A stretch of DNA of 60,000 nucleotides from Glandiceps talaboti (GCF_964340395.1 NC_135561.1:8639732-8699731); one strand, 5' to 3'. Shown: positions 25,140-60,000, counted from the first letter of the stretch. Numbers and translations: made by a program. Notes: a model not told the origin generated them from the sequence alone.

Positions 25140-26030
25140 TATGTATGTGTCTTTCTTTGATTAATGGTTCGTTATCGAATACTAATCATTTGAAGTCTAT
25201 TTTCTATTTCCAATTTTCCAAACAAAGAAATGAACAGAAATGTGTAATTGATATTTTAAATGGAAGGGGTTAAAGAAAGGAGAAATGTCATAACAACCGG
25301 CCTTTCAGTTCTCAATAAATATTTGCTGTTACTGCGATGTTATCAATTACACTCACGTAGCCATTCGCATTAATAGGCATCATGCAACGTAAAAAGTAAC
25401 TGTATCTCGATTCTGTCAATGCTAACTGTTCTAGGTGTGAACTGTCTCTAGTAGGAATGATATAGATTGTACTAAGTAGATAGCTGGATGTATTCATCGT
25501 CACTGCTTCATCTTGTATGTGTCATACTGTGAGAATATAAAACTATGTCTTCCGCAGTTTTTTTGCTTGAACTATCATGTATGCATATGATATAACGGTC
25601 ATTGATGCAACTAGTATAAATGATGCAGTGGATTTCTCACGTTAGGGTATCAACTTCTTGGTGTTTTTTTTACAATCCCTCGATAGGTATTTTGTGTTCG
25701 ATCGAACATACACTTATACCTCGTGGTTAATAGCTTTCCTTGATTAATTCAACAATCTAATGACACGAGAGTTCTAATATGATGTTTTCCGAGCTGTTTC
25801 AAGTTATACCTAGCATTTTCACCTCCTCTGTATTGCGCGACTATTCTGAAAATAAAAAAAAATAAATACCAACCGCTATACACCAGGGTAGAGCATTCTG
25901 GGTAAGTAAACAATGGAGGTGCCCAATTACCTACTCTGATGTCATCAGTGCCAGCAAATGTCAGTCTGTCTATCGTTTCTATCAATATTTTGCATATCTA
26001 ACACAAATAAATAAATAAATAAATACAATA
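25140..26030. other. Non-coding stretch between microsatellite blocks
   Basis: No exon, RNA or transposon terminus recognised on either strand. Confidence 0.45.
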
Positions 26031-26037
26031 AAATAAA

Positions 26038-26225
26038 CACACACATATACATACGTATGTACGTACGTACGTACATACATACATACATACATACATACAT
26101 ACATACATGCATACATGCATGAATGCATACAGACAGACAGACAGACAGACATACATACACACACACACATGCACATATATATATACATACATACATACAT
26201 ACATACATACAATACAATACATACA

Positions 26226-26256
<31 letters not shown>

Positions 26257-26394
26257 TTATTTATTTATTTATTAAGCCGTGTACACAAGAAGTGACATTG
26301 GCAAGGAAGTATACCAAAAGAACCTCACACATACATACATATATACCGGTACATACATACATACATACATACATACATACATACATACATACAT

Positions 26395-26425
<31 letters not shown>

Positions 26426-26522
26426 TACATACATACATACATACATACATACATACATACATACATACATACATACATTTACATACATATACACATACAT
26501 ACATACATACATACATACATAT
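26038..26522 (+). repeat. (ATAC)n microsatellite block
   Basis: Several (ATAC)n tracts with CATG, CAGA, CACA and ATTT interruptions, divided by a 60-bp unique piece (26275-26334). Ends just before the likely 3' limit of the TTC39C transcription unit. Confidence 0.95.
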
Positions 26523-26554
26523 GACAAACTATATCATTAGAGAATAAGGCAATC

Positions 26555-26560
26555 TTTATT
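26555..26560 (-). terminator. Candidate TTC39C poly(A) signal (AATAAA)
   Basis: The minus strand reads aacacaAATAAAgattgcc, immediately before the microsatellite block. The 4.9 kb between here and the TTC39C stop is free of coding exons and of long microsatellites, which would suit a long 3' UTR. A nearer AATAAA exists at about 28468, so the true end is uncertain. Confidence 0.25.
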
Positions 26561-29500
26561 TGTGTTCTTCAAAATAGGTATGTTATTGATACAGTGCAGT
26601 GTATAGAGTACATAGTTTCTACAAAGCAGCCAGTCGAAGACACACTCGTACACACAATACTCTCAAGTGTGAAACAAAACACTGCAAAAGAACTAACAAA
26701 AACACTGGAAATTTAAAAATCATGATACTAATAGTTGACACAAAAATAATGCAATAATTGATTATATTGTCGGAATATATAGAATATTTCAAGAAAAATT
26801 TCACAAATTATGTGCAGGTAAATTTTCAACAAAAGTCAATTGGCACAAAAAAAACCCCAGCACTTCTATAAAAATGAAAAGTGCATACATTAAAAGCTTT
26901 CCTTGTTCCATAATGTGAGATTACAAATCTGGATAATTTTTACCGAAGTCAAATGAAAAAAATATCTGAGAAAAGGAGCAAAGAATATATTCTATATCAA
27001 TCACAACCATCACTGTTGATCACGTTTTAAAGCAATGACATGATGTTGAAAAAAGAAGACATATCAAAAGTAAATTGTGATGGTAAAATGGCAAAAATTT
27101 GAATCACAATAGTATGGTACTGAATTTTAAGCACCCATAAAAGATTTCATAATTACTGCTGACCCATGACCTTTCTGTCACTACTTTAACACTAGGGGGC
27201 GCTATTTCATGGGAAGGTATGTCATATATTTCTTTGGAGGTATAGCGATTGCGTCACTTTATATACAAATATCAGATAAACTTGTTGACACCCATATACA
27301 AAGTGAACATTCCCAACAGTATAAACTGATCAAATACCCCCAGTAAATTAATCCAGAAATGAAAATCACAAAGAAAAAACATTGCTTGTGTCTGAAAACT
27401 GCAAGCCAAAAGAGTAGTAAAGTGCTAGAATATGATATATGACAGAACAAATGGCAGCGTTTCGACAACAAACTCTGTAAACTGTACATTGTACCACTTC
27501 TAAACAAACGTGCTTGTGATCAAAAAATGTCATTTCTATTATGAACAATATACTGTTGTATCTACATACAAGACTAAATTTCCATCGTCAATTCTCCAAC
27601 TATATTCCTATATTACAAATACTTTAATGTGTGTCTGTGAAAAAATAATACTTTTTTTGTTATAATTTACCATTCTTTTTATCTTGTTACCCTGTGGGTG
27701 ATTTTTAAGACACATTCTATGCACAATTTTACAATCGCCATCTTGTATTTCAAACAAATCTGGTACAAAGGTGCTGATATATACATGTAAATGAGACTGT
27801 TATCTATTTAGACAAATTTGAATATGACCTTTCACCTAGCCCAGAGAATCATGGGTAGAAGCTAATTCCAAGATGGCCGATAAAGAGTAGAAAATAGAGG
27901 AAAACAGACTCATATCTTTTTAATACAATTACCGAAATCTAATAAAAAGTGTTACTTTGTTTAAATCTACAAATTATTCTGTGAAAATACAAGTATTTCT
28001 CATCTCATTCGTTTGGACAAAATATAGAAATAGGATGAAGAAAAGCAATAGTTTGGAGAAATTTCGAAGGTTTGTTAGAACAAATAGAAAAAATGGCACA
28101 CTCTTGATATTAAAGACACTTCATAAATGCTAAATTGTCAATAAAGTATTAGTCGAAAACAAAACCTTATCAACATTTATCTCATACAGTGCGACAAAAC
28201 TGAAAGTTTTCAAAATCATATTTCTTGTTTTTAAATCAGTATTATAAAAACAAACAAATTCCTTGCAGTGATACTTCATACTTATAACAGACTTTACTTG
28301 TTGTCTTATATCGGTTTGTATTTAAGAACGTTTGATACAGAATACAAAGACAACAGATTTATCTATGGCATCTTTTAGCCTTTCACTAGTAATATGCACA
28401 TCTAATAAAGACTGATTTTATGTTTATCATTACATTATAAGTTTTTTTTAAAGATCAGTTAACGATTTCTTTATTGCTTGAAAATATTCCTTTCCTTGAC
28501 ATTCCTAAATAGAGGTTAATATTATGAGAAGAATCTGACATACAATAACTTGATTTAAAGTGACACAATCTGAGTTTATAAACCTTTTACTCAAGTGAAA
28601 ATACTTGCATAAAACCTTGATTAAACTATTCTAGTGTAATGTTGATATCGATGTAGGACTTCTATGACATTACAATTATTCTGACATTGTTAGATTAGTT
28701 GACTGCCAAGTATGGATTCTTTGATACGTATGATAAATTAAGTTATCGGATCATTTATGTGGTATATCTTAATACCAGATTTGCAATTGTATACTGTGGT
28801 TAAGTAGTCTTCAGTAAGTAGAATACTATGAGTGACGTTTAAATACGCAGCATTAATCTCATCCATAAATGTATAAACTCAGCTTGTGCCCCTTTAATAT
28901 TCTGACATATCGGCTTTAATGCACATCTCTATATGTAACAAGAGTCTCCTACTTCCAACACAATTCAAAACCAAGACATACGGTAGATATGCATTTTCAA
29001 ACTGTGTGCTTAGACTACAGAATTCTTTACCATTGGATATACGACAATAATAAAATCTGTACACTTTCAAGAACAAACTTAAGACACATATGTTCCAGCA
29101 ATCATTTTGTGTGGATTGACCCTTATAAGCACCATTGAACAGTACTTTGGTTCTGGTGTCTGGTGCTTTATAAATTATTTTGACTGATATTCAAGAGGCA
29201 ATTTAATTAACACCTAGAATATTCAGTGTCCAAATTTGGTCACTCCTTCAATTATGATTTCTTTGGATTAGAATGTGAAGTCTACCTAGTTCCACCACAG
29301 CATGTTGTTATGCCATGTATCTGAACTTGCTTGTGAAAAACAAAACATACATGTACAAAAAGTATAAATGGGTCCCCCCCCCCTCCTTGAATTGCTTGAG
29401 TATACGTATGTGCTTTCCCTCACACACACACACACACACATAATTGTTGCGTGCGTATTCCTGAGGAATAATAAGGCCTTTCCAGGATTTCATTTATATG

Positions 29501-30820
29501 TCTGTATTAAGACGTTTTGATATTGAGGGGAGTAATTACAGTTGGCACTACACTGTATTGCTTGGAATAATCTATATTTTGAATTACCCTAAATTGAAAT
29601 ATAATCATTCGATTTAGATTACTTTTGTGCATGCAGTTAAAGATCTGAATTGGTTAGTAAAGTTTGGAAAATGACATGTTGTACTTGATTTGAATTGAGT
29701 GGAATATATCAAAATGATGTACGCTGTCTGTCAAGAATAGTGTTATTTTAATTTTATGGGTTTATGGAATCATCTGACTTGTGTCTATTGGTATGTGTAG
29801 ATCATGATCAATCCTTGTCAACAACACTAGTCAGCTTTATGTTAACGGGGGTGCTAACCCTATCCCGATCCATAATCTAATTTAACCCTAACTCCCTACC
29901 TTGAATGTGTATGAATGTCATTTTCTCACATCAACTCGTGTAAGTTCACTGAGATAACACAATGTACACATGATACTTTTTTTTCACTGCAACTAAACAC
30001 AGACATCTACATATATGTACTCATACAATATTCTATCAGACTTTGTACACATACTGTAGTAAACTAGAACGAGAAACGTTGGCCAGGGCTGAGACTCAAC
30101 CTGGGACCCTCCGATCACTAGACGGACACACCACAAAAGATGCCACCCAGGCTGATGCCCACCGACTCCCACAATATGCTTACATTTTGCTATCAGCCAC
30201 GGAAGTGTAGTGTCATCTATATTCCCCAGCCTACAATATAACCATAATAATTTCACCAAAAATAGTAAACATTGAAAGTGTGCAAAATTACATTATAGCT
30301 TTGGCATTCAGTGCTGAAAAATCAACCAATATATTAACAGACAAACATGACAACAAATACAATCTTGACTTGATTTGATAACTTTTTAAGTTTATGCCTT
30401 GTTTCTCAGTATCCGACAAGTCATGCTAAGTTTTGGTCACTTCTGTCATGTAAGGATATTTTGTAAAAAAAATCTCACATTAATATTTTAAATGATACAC
30501 AAGGATACCTGATATCAAAACCAGAAAAATATATTTGTAACAGCTTTTAAAAAATTGGAATGGCCATTGTTGATAATTTATGATATTTGCTTAATAGTTC
30601 CATATTTATGGGTGTATTATGTGCTTTGTTCTTTTCACTTGCTAAAGAAAGTAACGCAAGACTTATCGAATTAATTAGTATATTCTTAGGTAAAGTAAAG
30701 ACAAATAGCTTGTTTTCCATGAACTGGAACAAAAAATATAATTTTTAAGGCTAACAACTAAACATAATGAAGAAAGGTGACTATTTGTTTTCATACTTTT
30801 AATGAACTGCTGCCATGTTT
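26561..30820 (-). other. Probable 3' flank / 3' UTR of TTC39C
   Basis: No coding exon on either strand. Sequence is AT-rich with scattered A/T runs, one CA tract (29410-29440) and a tRNA-like SINE fragment near 30.1 kb. A CTCF-like motif lies at 27190-27203. Assigning it to the 3' UTR is inference from position alone. Confidence 0.35.
30055..30245 (-). mobile_element. tRNA-derived SINE-like fragment
   Basis: On the minus strand a TGGC...TGG A-box-like start and a GGTTGAGTCTC B-box-like motif lie about 43 nt apart. They are bracketed by gcctggg and ccctggc, which can pair like an acceptor stem. This is the head of a tRNA-derived SINE. The T-arm does not pair well, so it is not a functional tRNA. 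No second copy lies in the window. Confidence 0.4.
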
Positions 30821-30824
30821 TCTC

Positions 30825-31440
30825 CTGGTTTCCATAGAATGAAGCTTGCTGCTGCCAGGTTTTCATCAAATAAAGATTTCTGTTGGCAAGTATCCATAGA
30901 ATAAAGATGGCTGCCATCAAGTTTCCATTGGTTATCACTGAATAAAGATGGCTGCCGTCAAGTTTCCATTGGTTGTCACTGAATAAAGATGGCCGCCGAG
31001 AGGTTTCCATTGGTTGTCACAGAATAAAGATGGCTGCCATCAAGTTTCCATTGGTTGTCATTGAATAAAGATGGCTGCTGCCTGGTTTCCATTGGCTGTC
31101 ATTAAATAAAGATGGCTGCTGCCATGGTTTTGTGCCTGTCATCGAATAATGAAGATAGCGGCTGCTAGGTGTTCACAAAACAAAGATAGAAACTGCAAGG
31201 TTTTCATAGAATAAAGATGGCGGCTGCCAGTTTTTCACTGAATAAAGATGACTTAATTATCATTGTAGTCATTGAATAAAGATTACAGCTCCCACATTTT
31301 CAATAGATGAAAGATGTCTGCCACCATATTTTCAGTAAGTAAAGATGTCTGTTATCAGGTTTCATTAGTATGTGATCATTGAATCAAGATGGTTGATACT
31401 TGATTTTCACGGAATAAAGTTTACCAGTCTGTTGTCATTA
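30825..31440 (-). repeat. 41-bp minisatellite with YY1-like motifs, 3' of the TTC39C stop
   Basis: Read on the plus strand the unit is gaataaagatggctgccatc followed by aagtttccattggttgtcac. The word aagatgg recurs at 30904, 30945, 30986, 31027, 31068 and 31109, exactly 41 bp apart. Looser copies extend to about 31430. The array starts within 15-20 bp of the TTC39C stop codon, so it is very probably in the 3' UTR. On the TTC39C strand each unit carries gcNgccatctt, which fits the YY1 core. Confidence 0.85.
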
Positions 31441-31453
31441 ACAGTTGTAGTGT

Positions 31454-54091
<22,638 letters not shown>

Positions 54092-54418
54092 ATGGATGAA
54101 CGTCGGGATGATCCAGCTGCAAACAACACCGGTTCCACATCAGAAGATGCGCAGACATTCAAATTAAACGAAGAACAATCAACCAGAGCTTTCCTTAGGA
54201 GACGTTTTCTGGAAAGTTTGGTTGCTATGGGAAACCAACGAGTGGAGTTTACAATGCATGGGCAGACCAAAGTTGTTGCTAAATTTGGTACCTCGGACAT
54301 TGACATATTACATTTCCAGGTCTCCCAGCTAGAAACACCGATAGGAATGCAACCTGAAGCTCTGCTGCGATGCTCAGATATAATTTCATACAAGTTTGAA
54401 GTGAACAAACGACAGTAA
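54092..54418 (+). CDS. GEMIN7: Gem-associated protein 7 (SMN complex)
   Basis: A complete 108-residue protein in one exon; vertebrate Gemin7 is about 130 residues and also has its coding part in a single exon. Residues 1-27 are polar and variable. From about 28 on the Sm-like fold is clear: RAFLRRRFLESLVAMGNQRV, EFTMHGQ, KFGTSDIDILHFQVSQL, and the most conserved block ETPIGMQPEALLRCSDIISY with a final KFEVNKRQ. In animals Gemin7 pairs with Gemin6 as an Sm-like dimer within the SMN complex and helps load Sm proteins onto snRNAs in the cytoplasm. Start: first ATG, in aaaaatggat. Head-to-head with TTC39C. AATAAA follows 385 bp after the stop. Confidence 0.95.
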   Translation: MDERRDDPAANNTGSTSEDAQTFKLNEEQSTRAFLRRRFLESLVAMGNQRVEFTMHGQTKVVAKFGTSDIDILHFQVSQLETPIGMQPEALLRCSDIISYKFEVNKRQ

Positions 54419-54765
54419 TTAGCAGAAGAAACGTCAAGAAAGATGAAGAAGGAAACCTCAAGTAACACAGGGAAGTCGATCATCCCACAGATTGGTTACT
54501 AAGGCAATAGAAAGATGAAGAAGAAAGCCTTAATTAGCGCAGTACAGATACGGACACTGACACATCTGTGGATGAGGGAACTATGTAGAAATCATCTCAC
54601 ATATTGGTTATTAAGGCAACAGAAAGATGAAGACGAAAGCCTTAATTACACAGTACAGAAGGACACTTTCGCATATGTGGATGAGGGAACTATGTGGAAA
54701 TCATCATACAGATTGGTTACTAAGGCAACAGAAAGATGTAGAAGAAAACCTTGTTGTAGTACATT
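54410..54765 (+). repeat. About 110-bp tandem repeat in the GEMIN7 3' UTR
   Basis: The phrase ggttacta aggcaacagaaag starts at 54494, 54606 and 54715, with the intervening gaagaagaaagccttaatta, cacagtacaga and gatgagggaactatgt repeated. A degenerate first copy (agcagaagaaacgtcaag) begins right at the stop codon. The short ORFs spanning it (QKDVEEN, MWMRELC) are by-products. Confidence 0.8.
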
Positions 54766-54802
54766 GGTTTACATGGTTTATTTCCTTTAGACAAAATGCA
54801 GC

Positions 54803-54808
54803 AATAAA
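54803..54808 (+). terminator. Candidate GEMIN7 poly(A) signal
   Basis: gcAATAAAttgc, about 390 bp after the stop and followed by a TG-rich stretch (tgtagcatgtgtagttag) that fits a downstream element. Alternative AATAAA at about 55545 and 55579. Confidence 0.5.
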
Positions 54809-55619
54809 TTGCAATCTTGATATTATAATGTAGCATGTGTAGTTAGTTATTGATTTCTGTGTGGTTGTATCATACAGAGTCACTGAATGGTATTTTGAAG
54901 TCCTGCTCACTTTATCCTGCCATTGTCAAGCATATAAATTTATGTTGTTACGACAACTGGTTTCAAGTAGACTCTATTTCTTGGACTTGATACTGCCAAG
55001 TGACTTTGCACTCTCTTTTAATACAATTTGAAATGAGGAGCTCTAGACATTGTAATGGACTGTCACTTGGTAAGTGTTGTACAATCATACCTAGATATAT
55101 GCAGTTACTGATAATAGTAAACACTAGCTTTGTTTAGAGATACCACAACTGTGAGTGCATTATTTTGACTCTAAATTTCTAAACTGTTCTTGCTGAAATG
55201 TCAAAAAAAATGTCTTAAAATTGAATTACTTTGACAGGTAAATTCTCAGTAACTACAGGTAAGCCTGTATATGTTCAAAAATACTTCCATGTTAATGGCA
55301 AGGCAAGACTTGTTTCTCTATTTTTGGATGGCAGGGGGGGGGGGCTGAGATGGGGTAGGGATTGTTCGAGGTGAAATGTTCCAGTATGGCAGTATAAAGA
55401 TGCATTTTATTTTTTAGTGCGAAGTGGTTTATTTGATCGGGAGGAGCAGATTCAATATTGAGCTTACTTTTTGTACTTCCTTGCTGGCTTTTCAAAAACT
55501 TCACTGTGTCAACTGATCACCCCTCCCTAATTATAAGTTATCATGGAAATAAACACGATAATTATATGTTACCGTGGAAATAAACACGCTTAAAAACATC
55601 ACATTTTCAAATCAGTCTC

Positions 55620-55625
55620 TTTATT
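55620..55625 (-). terminator. Candidate poly(A) signal of a minus-strand gene to the right
   Basis: The minus strand reads cgcacAATAAAgagactga. To the right lies 2.5 kb without repeats or exons, which could be a 3' UTR, but no coding exon confirms a gene here. Confidence 0.3.
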
Positions 55626-56427
55626 GTGCGAGTACAGTAAAGGTTATTTACATAACTTGTTTTCTATCAAAATAACATTAGTGAAAAAATCATGACCCAC
55701 ATTATTATTACGTTCCCTTACAAAGAAAGTAAAATCTCTTTCTGTTTGATATTTTCTTTCATGTCATGTACAGTCCGACATAAAGCAATATATACAAACA
55801 AATAAAGTCCAATCAACTATCACATTTCCCCCTTCCCTTTTAATCACACACTTCCAAGGTTCTCCATGGTAAATGATTCAGAAATTTATTTATTTTATGT
55901 CACCATGAAAATTTCAACTGGAATGCCAGCCACATTAAGTAAAATTTTCAGTCAAATGTGAATGACAGTCGGGTACTGAAAAGGCTGGCTAAAGTTTTAA
56001 CCAAAAGTTATCATTATATATATATACCCACAATACACAGGGTTATCCCCATTGCAAAAGGAGTGCTGGTCAGTCATGTATATTCATGAGAATTAATATT
56101 CATCAGGTAAATCATATGTCAATTGTAGGTTATGAGGAGATGCATAATTTACATAAACAGCACAACTGATTGACAATGTATTGTTGAATGCCAGTGTTGA
56201 ACAGACTCTTGGGAGAACCTTGAATTGTTTCATAAATGAATTTCATTGTTGCTCAGAATTCTATGTATTGTTGGTCATGTTAATTATTACCATGGAAACA
56301 TAAATATCACAAGATGAGACCCCCACCTCCACCCATCTCAAGAAATCATACCAACAAACTTGTTTTAATTCTGAGAGAAATGCAAGTGCAAGTCATCCTG
56401 CATGCATACATACATACATACATACAT

Positions 56428-56466
<39 letters not shown>

Positions 56467-58670
56467 CATACACACATACATACATACATACATACATACA
56501 TACATACACAATGACTTTCAAAACTCAAATTAAAATCGCCAAAGAAATAAATCTGCAGCCTTAACTTTTGGACAATGACATGTTTAACGTCATATTCTTA
56601 ACATTCTCGCAAGCCACAGCATATTTTTTCGTTGATGCAATGATGCATCTTAGACGGTGTCGTAAAAGAGGCTGTGGTTTACGACAACGATTTCTTGTAA
56701 TCGTACACAGCAATAGGTACAATTTATTACACAAAATTTCCGGTTACTCTCCAGAACAGAAAAAAACACCACAAAATATTTTGGAGTCAAAAAATATCCC
56801 TTTACAAATATGCAAATCAAATCCTTGTTGATTCACAACATGTACTGCAGATAGCGTCGGTAATACTGTTACTAGTAATTCAATCATGTGGCAAGAATTT
56901 TTGTTTTCCAACATAAGATTGTCAATATTTTAATCAAACTACTCATGACTACAGATAATTTAAGACACATTAATTCACTCTGGATATTTTCCTCAAATTT
57001 GGCAAAATAAGTGGATTCAAAGTGAAGCACACTGAAAATTGACAGTAAATAGCAAGTGTAAACATGTCTACTCCATTACTATGAAATACTGGTATGTAGT
57101 CCATCTACAAGCATAGATTGGGAATACAGGTAGTATACACACAGTGTATGAATGTATAGACTGCTTACGGCACAGATGGGTTACTCCGATAGCTTTCATA
57201 TCATATATCCTGTGTTTACGGTGCTGATGTGTTACTCATATACCTGTTGCATTCCTTAGTTTGTCTTAATTCCCATATCAAGTGGATAGTATGGTTTGAA
57301 AGTATCCCCATAAGTTGATTGGTTGCAGTGGGGAGTGATTATACATTTGTAAGACTATTTGATTATTCAAATGAAGTCATTATGTAAATGAACACACACA
57401 ACTGCGATGAGCAATATGGGAGCTATGAGAGTAAATATCAGCATCGTAAAATGTAAAAGTTACATCAGGAATTGCAGACAGGCTGATCACAATGGAATGG
57501 TGTCATCTATCAAATTAGTCTAGTTACCTATACACATTACGAGGAACAAGACTACCGCGATACCAGGCTTACTATCAAATACAAAACAGATATGCAGTGG
57601 ATAGTAACTACATCTAGAGGAGCACTGAACAAGGCAGGTTTGCTACACAATTTGGGTGAATTAACATAGAGTTAGAACAAACCTTACTGACAGACTAGAG
57701 ATAATTGTATATTGAATTTTAGGACCAGTGAAATCTAAGACATGTTGCACAAATCTCAAGCAAGGGACATGACAACAGCCAATTGATGTAAACCCCTGAT
57801 AATGCTGACAAGATGTTAGGGAGTAGTTTCCAAACAAACTTATTTGTAATCTAATGCTGAGTTTATATGCTGTATTTCTGGTAGTATAGGAGTTTGATAT
57901 TTTTATGTGGTAAGTGGGTAGTAGGAAACTTGCTATTATATAAACAGTTTCTTTAATTTCCATTTTATTTCAGTATTCTAAACTAAAATACAAAATATCC
58001 ACTTGTGTTTAAATTATAATTCATTTATTCTGCCTAATCTGCGCCAAACACACCCACAGACACAATCACAGCATCCAAATTTATACCTTTTTTGGACCTC
58101 CGAAAAAAACAAAACTGAAGAATTCTCGTATTAAAGGTAAGGTGTGTACATTTTACAACCTAAAAATATTCATCACACGGACAGAAACTACAAGTTTTCT
58201 TTTTTTTTTTTTTAAAAAGAAGAGATTACCCTCACATAAATATTTGTTGTCAGACCAGGTCTTGTAAACAACCACTACATCAGACACATTAACCCTTTCA
58301 GGACTAGAAACTTTCACGCCAAAATTTTTGAACAAAAATTCTTGTTTCTCTGTAATTTTTGGAAAAAGATCAACTTTATTTTAGATCAGAATTCAAGAAA
58401 TATTACTTCCCGATGAAATAATATTCTTAAATTTTAGAAAATGTTCTTACAATCAAATTTCTATTTATTCCAATGTCGGGTTAACATGATTAAGTTAAGT
58501 TACTTCCTTAAGAAACACAGCCTTGCCATTTATCTCTACTAATCAAGCAATATGGTAGAGAGACAGGTAAAATCCTGACTACACCAATATCATATGAATT
58601 AATTCCAAATAACTGTAATTCAAAACATAATATAACATTATTGCCCACTTTTTGTTGTGTGCGTATTTTT
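55626..58670. other. No recognised coding exon
   Basis: Contains a (CATA)n/(CA)n microsatellite at 56402-56508 and, at 56657-56694, a relative of the piece at 1187-1224. The 100-residue minus-strand ORF at 57661-57963 has no recognisable family motif. May be the 3' UTR of a neighbouring minus-strand gene. Confidence 0.4.
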
Positions 58671-58675
58671 CTTAA

Positions 58676-59076
58676 AGGGCAACCCTTTTATTTTGATGCT
58701 TCTTATCATAACAATCAGTCAGTCGGTCACTTAAAATATTTTAATTTAAAAAAAAAAATTAAGTGTATGTGTGTCCATGTCTGTGATATTTTGAATTCAT
58801 AATCATAGTGTTACGTTTAACAGTCTGAATGACTTCGAAATGACAGTCAGAAACTATCAAGCATTTTGTTTTAAGGACCTGAATTTCGGCACTGAAGAAT
58901 AATTATCACAAAGATAAGCCTTTGTGTGTGGAGGGTCACCATTTTACCATCAATGATGATGTGATTTTTTGGAATCCTGCCATAGAGGGCATCATTTTTT
59001 ACAATTATTTTCCCTGATCAAAGAAATATAGGGTTGGTCGGGTCATGAGAAAATAGTAAATAAAAAGGGTTGCCCT
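58676..59076. mobile_element. MITE-like element with AGGGCAACCC terminal inverted repeats
   Basis: Left end agggcaacccttttatttt and right end aaataaaaagggttgccct are near-perfect inverted repeats of about 20 bp, 401 bp apart. The interior is non-coding, and its right part contains gggttggtcgggtcatgag. ttaa precedes the left end but is not duplicated on the right. Confidence 0.6.
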
Positions 59077-60000
59077 AGTTTCCAAATAATGGAATAATTT
59101 GTTTTAATACTCAGAAGTCATTATGGAATGTACAGAGAAGTTGAAATTCCGATGTAATATGATTAAAATCTGATTAAGGTGGATTTGTTTGGTTTTTATT
59201 TACCAAATCAAACCTCCATTGTGATCATATTTTACTCCGATTGACAGCAATGATACACATTAACTTACAAACACCAAATACTGTAGTTAGGAAAACAATT
59301 ATAGATGGTTTGTTTTTTATCTAGGGATGATTGCTAAATGTCACATAAGCTCAATAAACAAACTTTTTAGGAGGAAGGGGTCTGGCATCAATGTGATTGC
59401 TGAACTTCATTTTTGTACTTCTAACCAAATTTTGAAAACTTTCATGCCCTCAATGATATCGGTATTCACTACTGAAATGTTGATAAGTTTATCCAAATTT
59501 ACTTCTAATGTGATATATAGTGCTGGGTTTCCAGTAGTATTTTAATGTGTTTACCATAATGTTTTTACATCATTTCATCCATCGTAGTGGTCTGACAGCT
59601 ACAGTTTTCATCATGGTTTACATCATATATAAACGTGTGATGTCGCACTTGTGAAATTTCGTTTAGAGGGAGGGGCTGGGTTTTTTTGTCCTAAATTAAC
59701 AAACTTCGTTTATTGAGCTTGTGTGACATTGTGTGATCATCTCTTAGCTGACTCCATTGAAAACTGTAGAAGAAATATCCATAGGCAAAATCTATGAAAA
59801 ACTTCAAATAAAAAAACGAAGTTATTGTGCTGCTTTTTTTTGTACAGTATTATATATTTTGTGGCTATCCAATGGAAATTAAGCAAGACTATATGACTGT
59901 TCAAATATTGAGTACTAAAAACTATCAATTTCACATTTTCTCTGTTCTACAAACAAAGAAAAAAATTCATTAAACTTTAGTTGCTTTTTGCATTGCATTG
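59077..60000. other. Non-coding, no feature recognised
   Basis: Short AT-rich ORFs only. The plus-strand ORF at 59327-59545 and the minus-strand ORF at 59737-59934 show no family motif. Confidence 0.4.

Noticed and set aside
24441-25273. Large ORFs on both strands (up to 247 residues) with [15 protein letters not shown] or HTHTHT repeats
   Set aside because: They are translations of TATG, TGTC and AC microsatellites in every frame, with no unique protein segment or splice context.
26000-26540. Overlapping ORFs rich in YIHT and MYVC
   Set aside because: Produced by the ATAC repeat; the same pattern recurs at 52.5 kb and 56.4 kb.
30055-30245. Functional tRNA gene
   Set aside because: A- and B-box-like motifs exist, but the T-arm does not pair; a SINE head explains it better.
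30675-31010. 111-residue minus-strand ORF with repeated NGNLMAAIF-like pieces
   Set aside because: Created by the 41-bp minisatellite after the TTC39C stop; not in frame with the gene.
57661-57963. 100-residue minus-strand ORF as a gene
   Set aside because: No domain, signal or splice support; likely chance in an AT-rich, perhaps UTR, region.

Overview
This is AT-rich eukaryotic DNA from an invertebrate animal, probably marine. The signs are spliced genes with GT-AG introns, metazoan TTC39C and GEMIN7 orthologues, decayed animal non-LTR retrotransposons, foldback/MITE-like elements and dense microsatellites. The phylum cannot be fixed from the sequence; hemichordate, lancelet and lophotrochozoan all remain possible. 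There is no sign of an operon, CRISPR array, prophage or rRNA.

Layout. From 1 to 23.6 kb the window is mostly non-coding. It holds one intact gene on the minus strand, a type II membrane glycosyltransferase-like protein (6528-7649), set among dispersed repeats, foldback elements and two LINE 3' fragments (about 11.3-11.95 kb and 17.2-17.7 kb). An orphan first exon with a signal-peptide-like sequence lies at 23602-23743 (minus) and reads leftward into a large intron. From 24.5 to 26.5 kb there is a microsatellite-rich barrier. From about 26.5 to 53.9 kb lies TTC39C on the minus strand. I could reconstruct its whole coding sequence: 12 exons, all junctions GT-AG and in phase, 595 residues. Its introns carry minisatellites, MITE-like elements and LINE pieces. 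GEMIN7 starts head-to-head with TTC39C; the two start codons are 384 bp apart and probably share a bidirectional promoter. From 55 to 60 kb there is no recognised coding exon. A minus-strand AATAAA at 55620-55625 may mark the 3' end of another gene entering from the right, convergent with GEMIN7.

How the genes relate. GEMIN7 is a core SMN-complex protein for snRNP assembly. TTC39C is a TPR-type protein of the Iml2/TTC39 family. They share a promoter region but no known pathway. The glycosyltransferase is independent of both.

Most notable non-genic signals: a minisatellite in TTC39C intron 2 carrying nine perfect DR1 nuclear-receptor motifs, interrupted by a LINE fragment; an exact 41-bp array of YY1-like motifs just downstream of the TTC39C stop; an X-box-like (RFX) cluster next to exon 8; several long near-perfect palindromes; and one MITE-like family present as two complete copies and two complementary halves.
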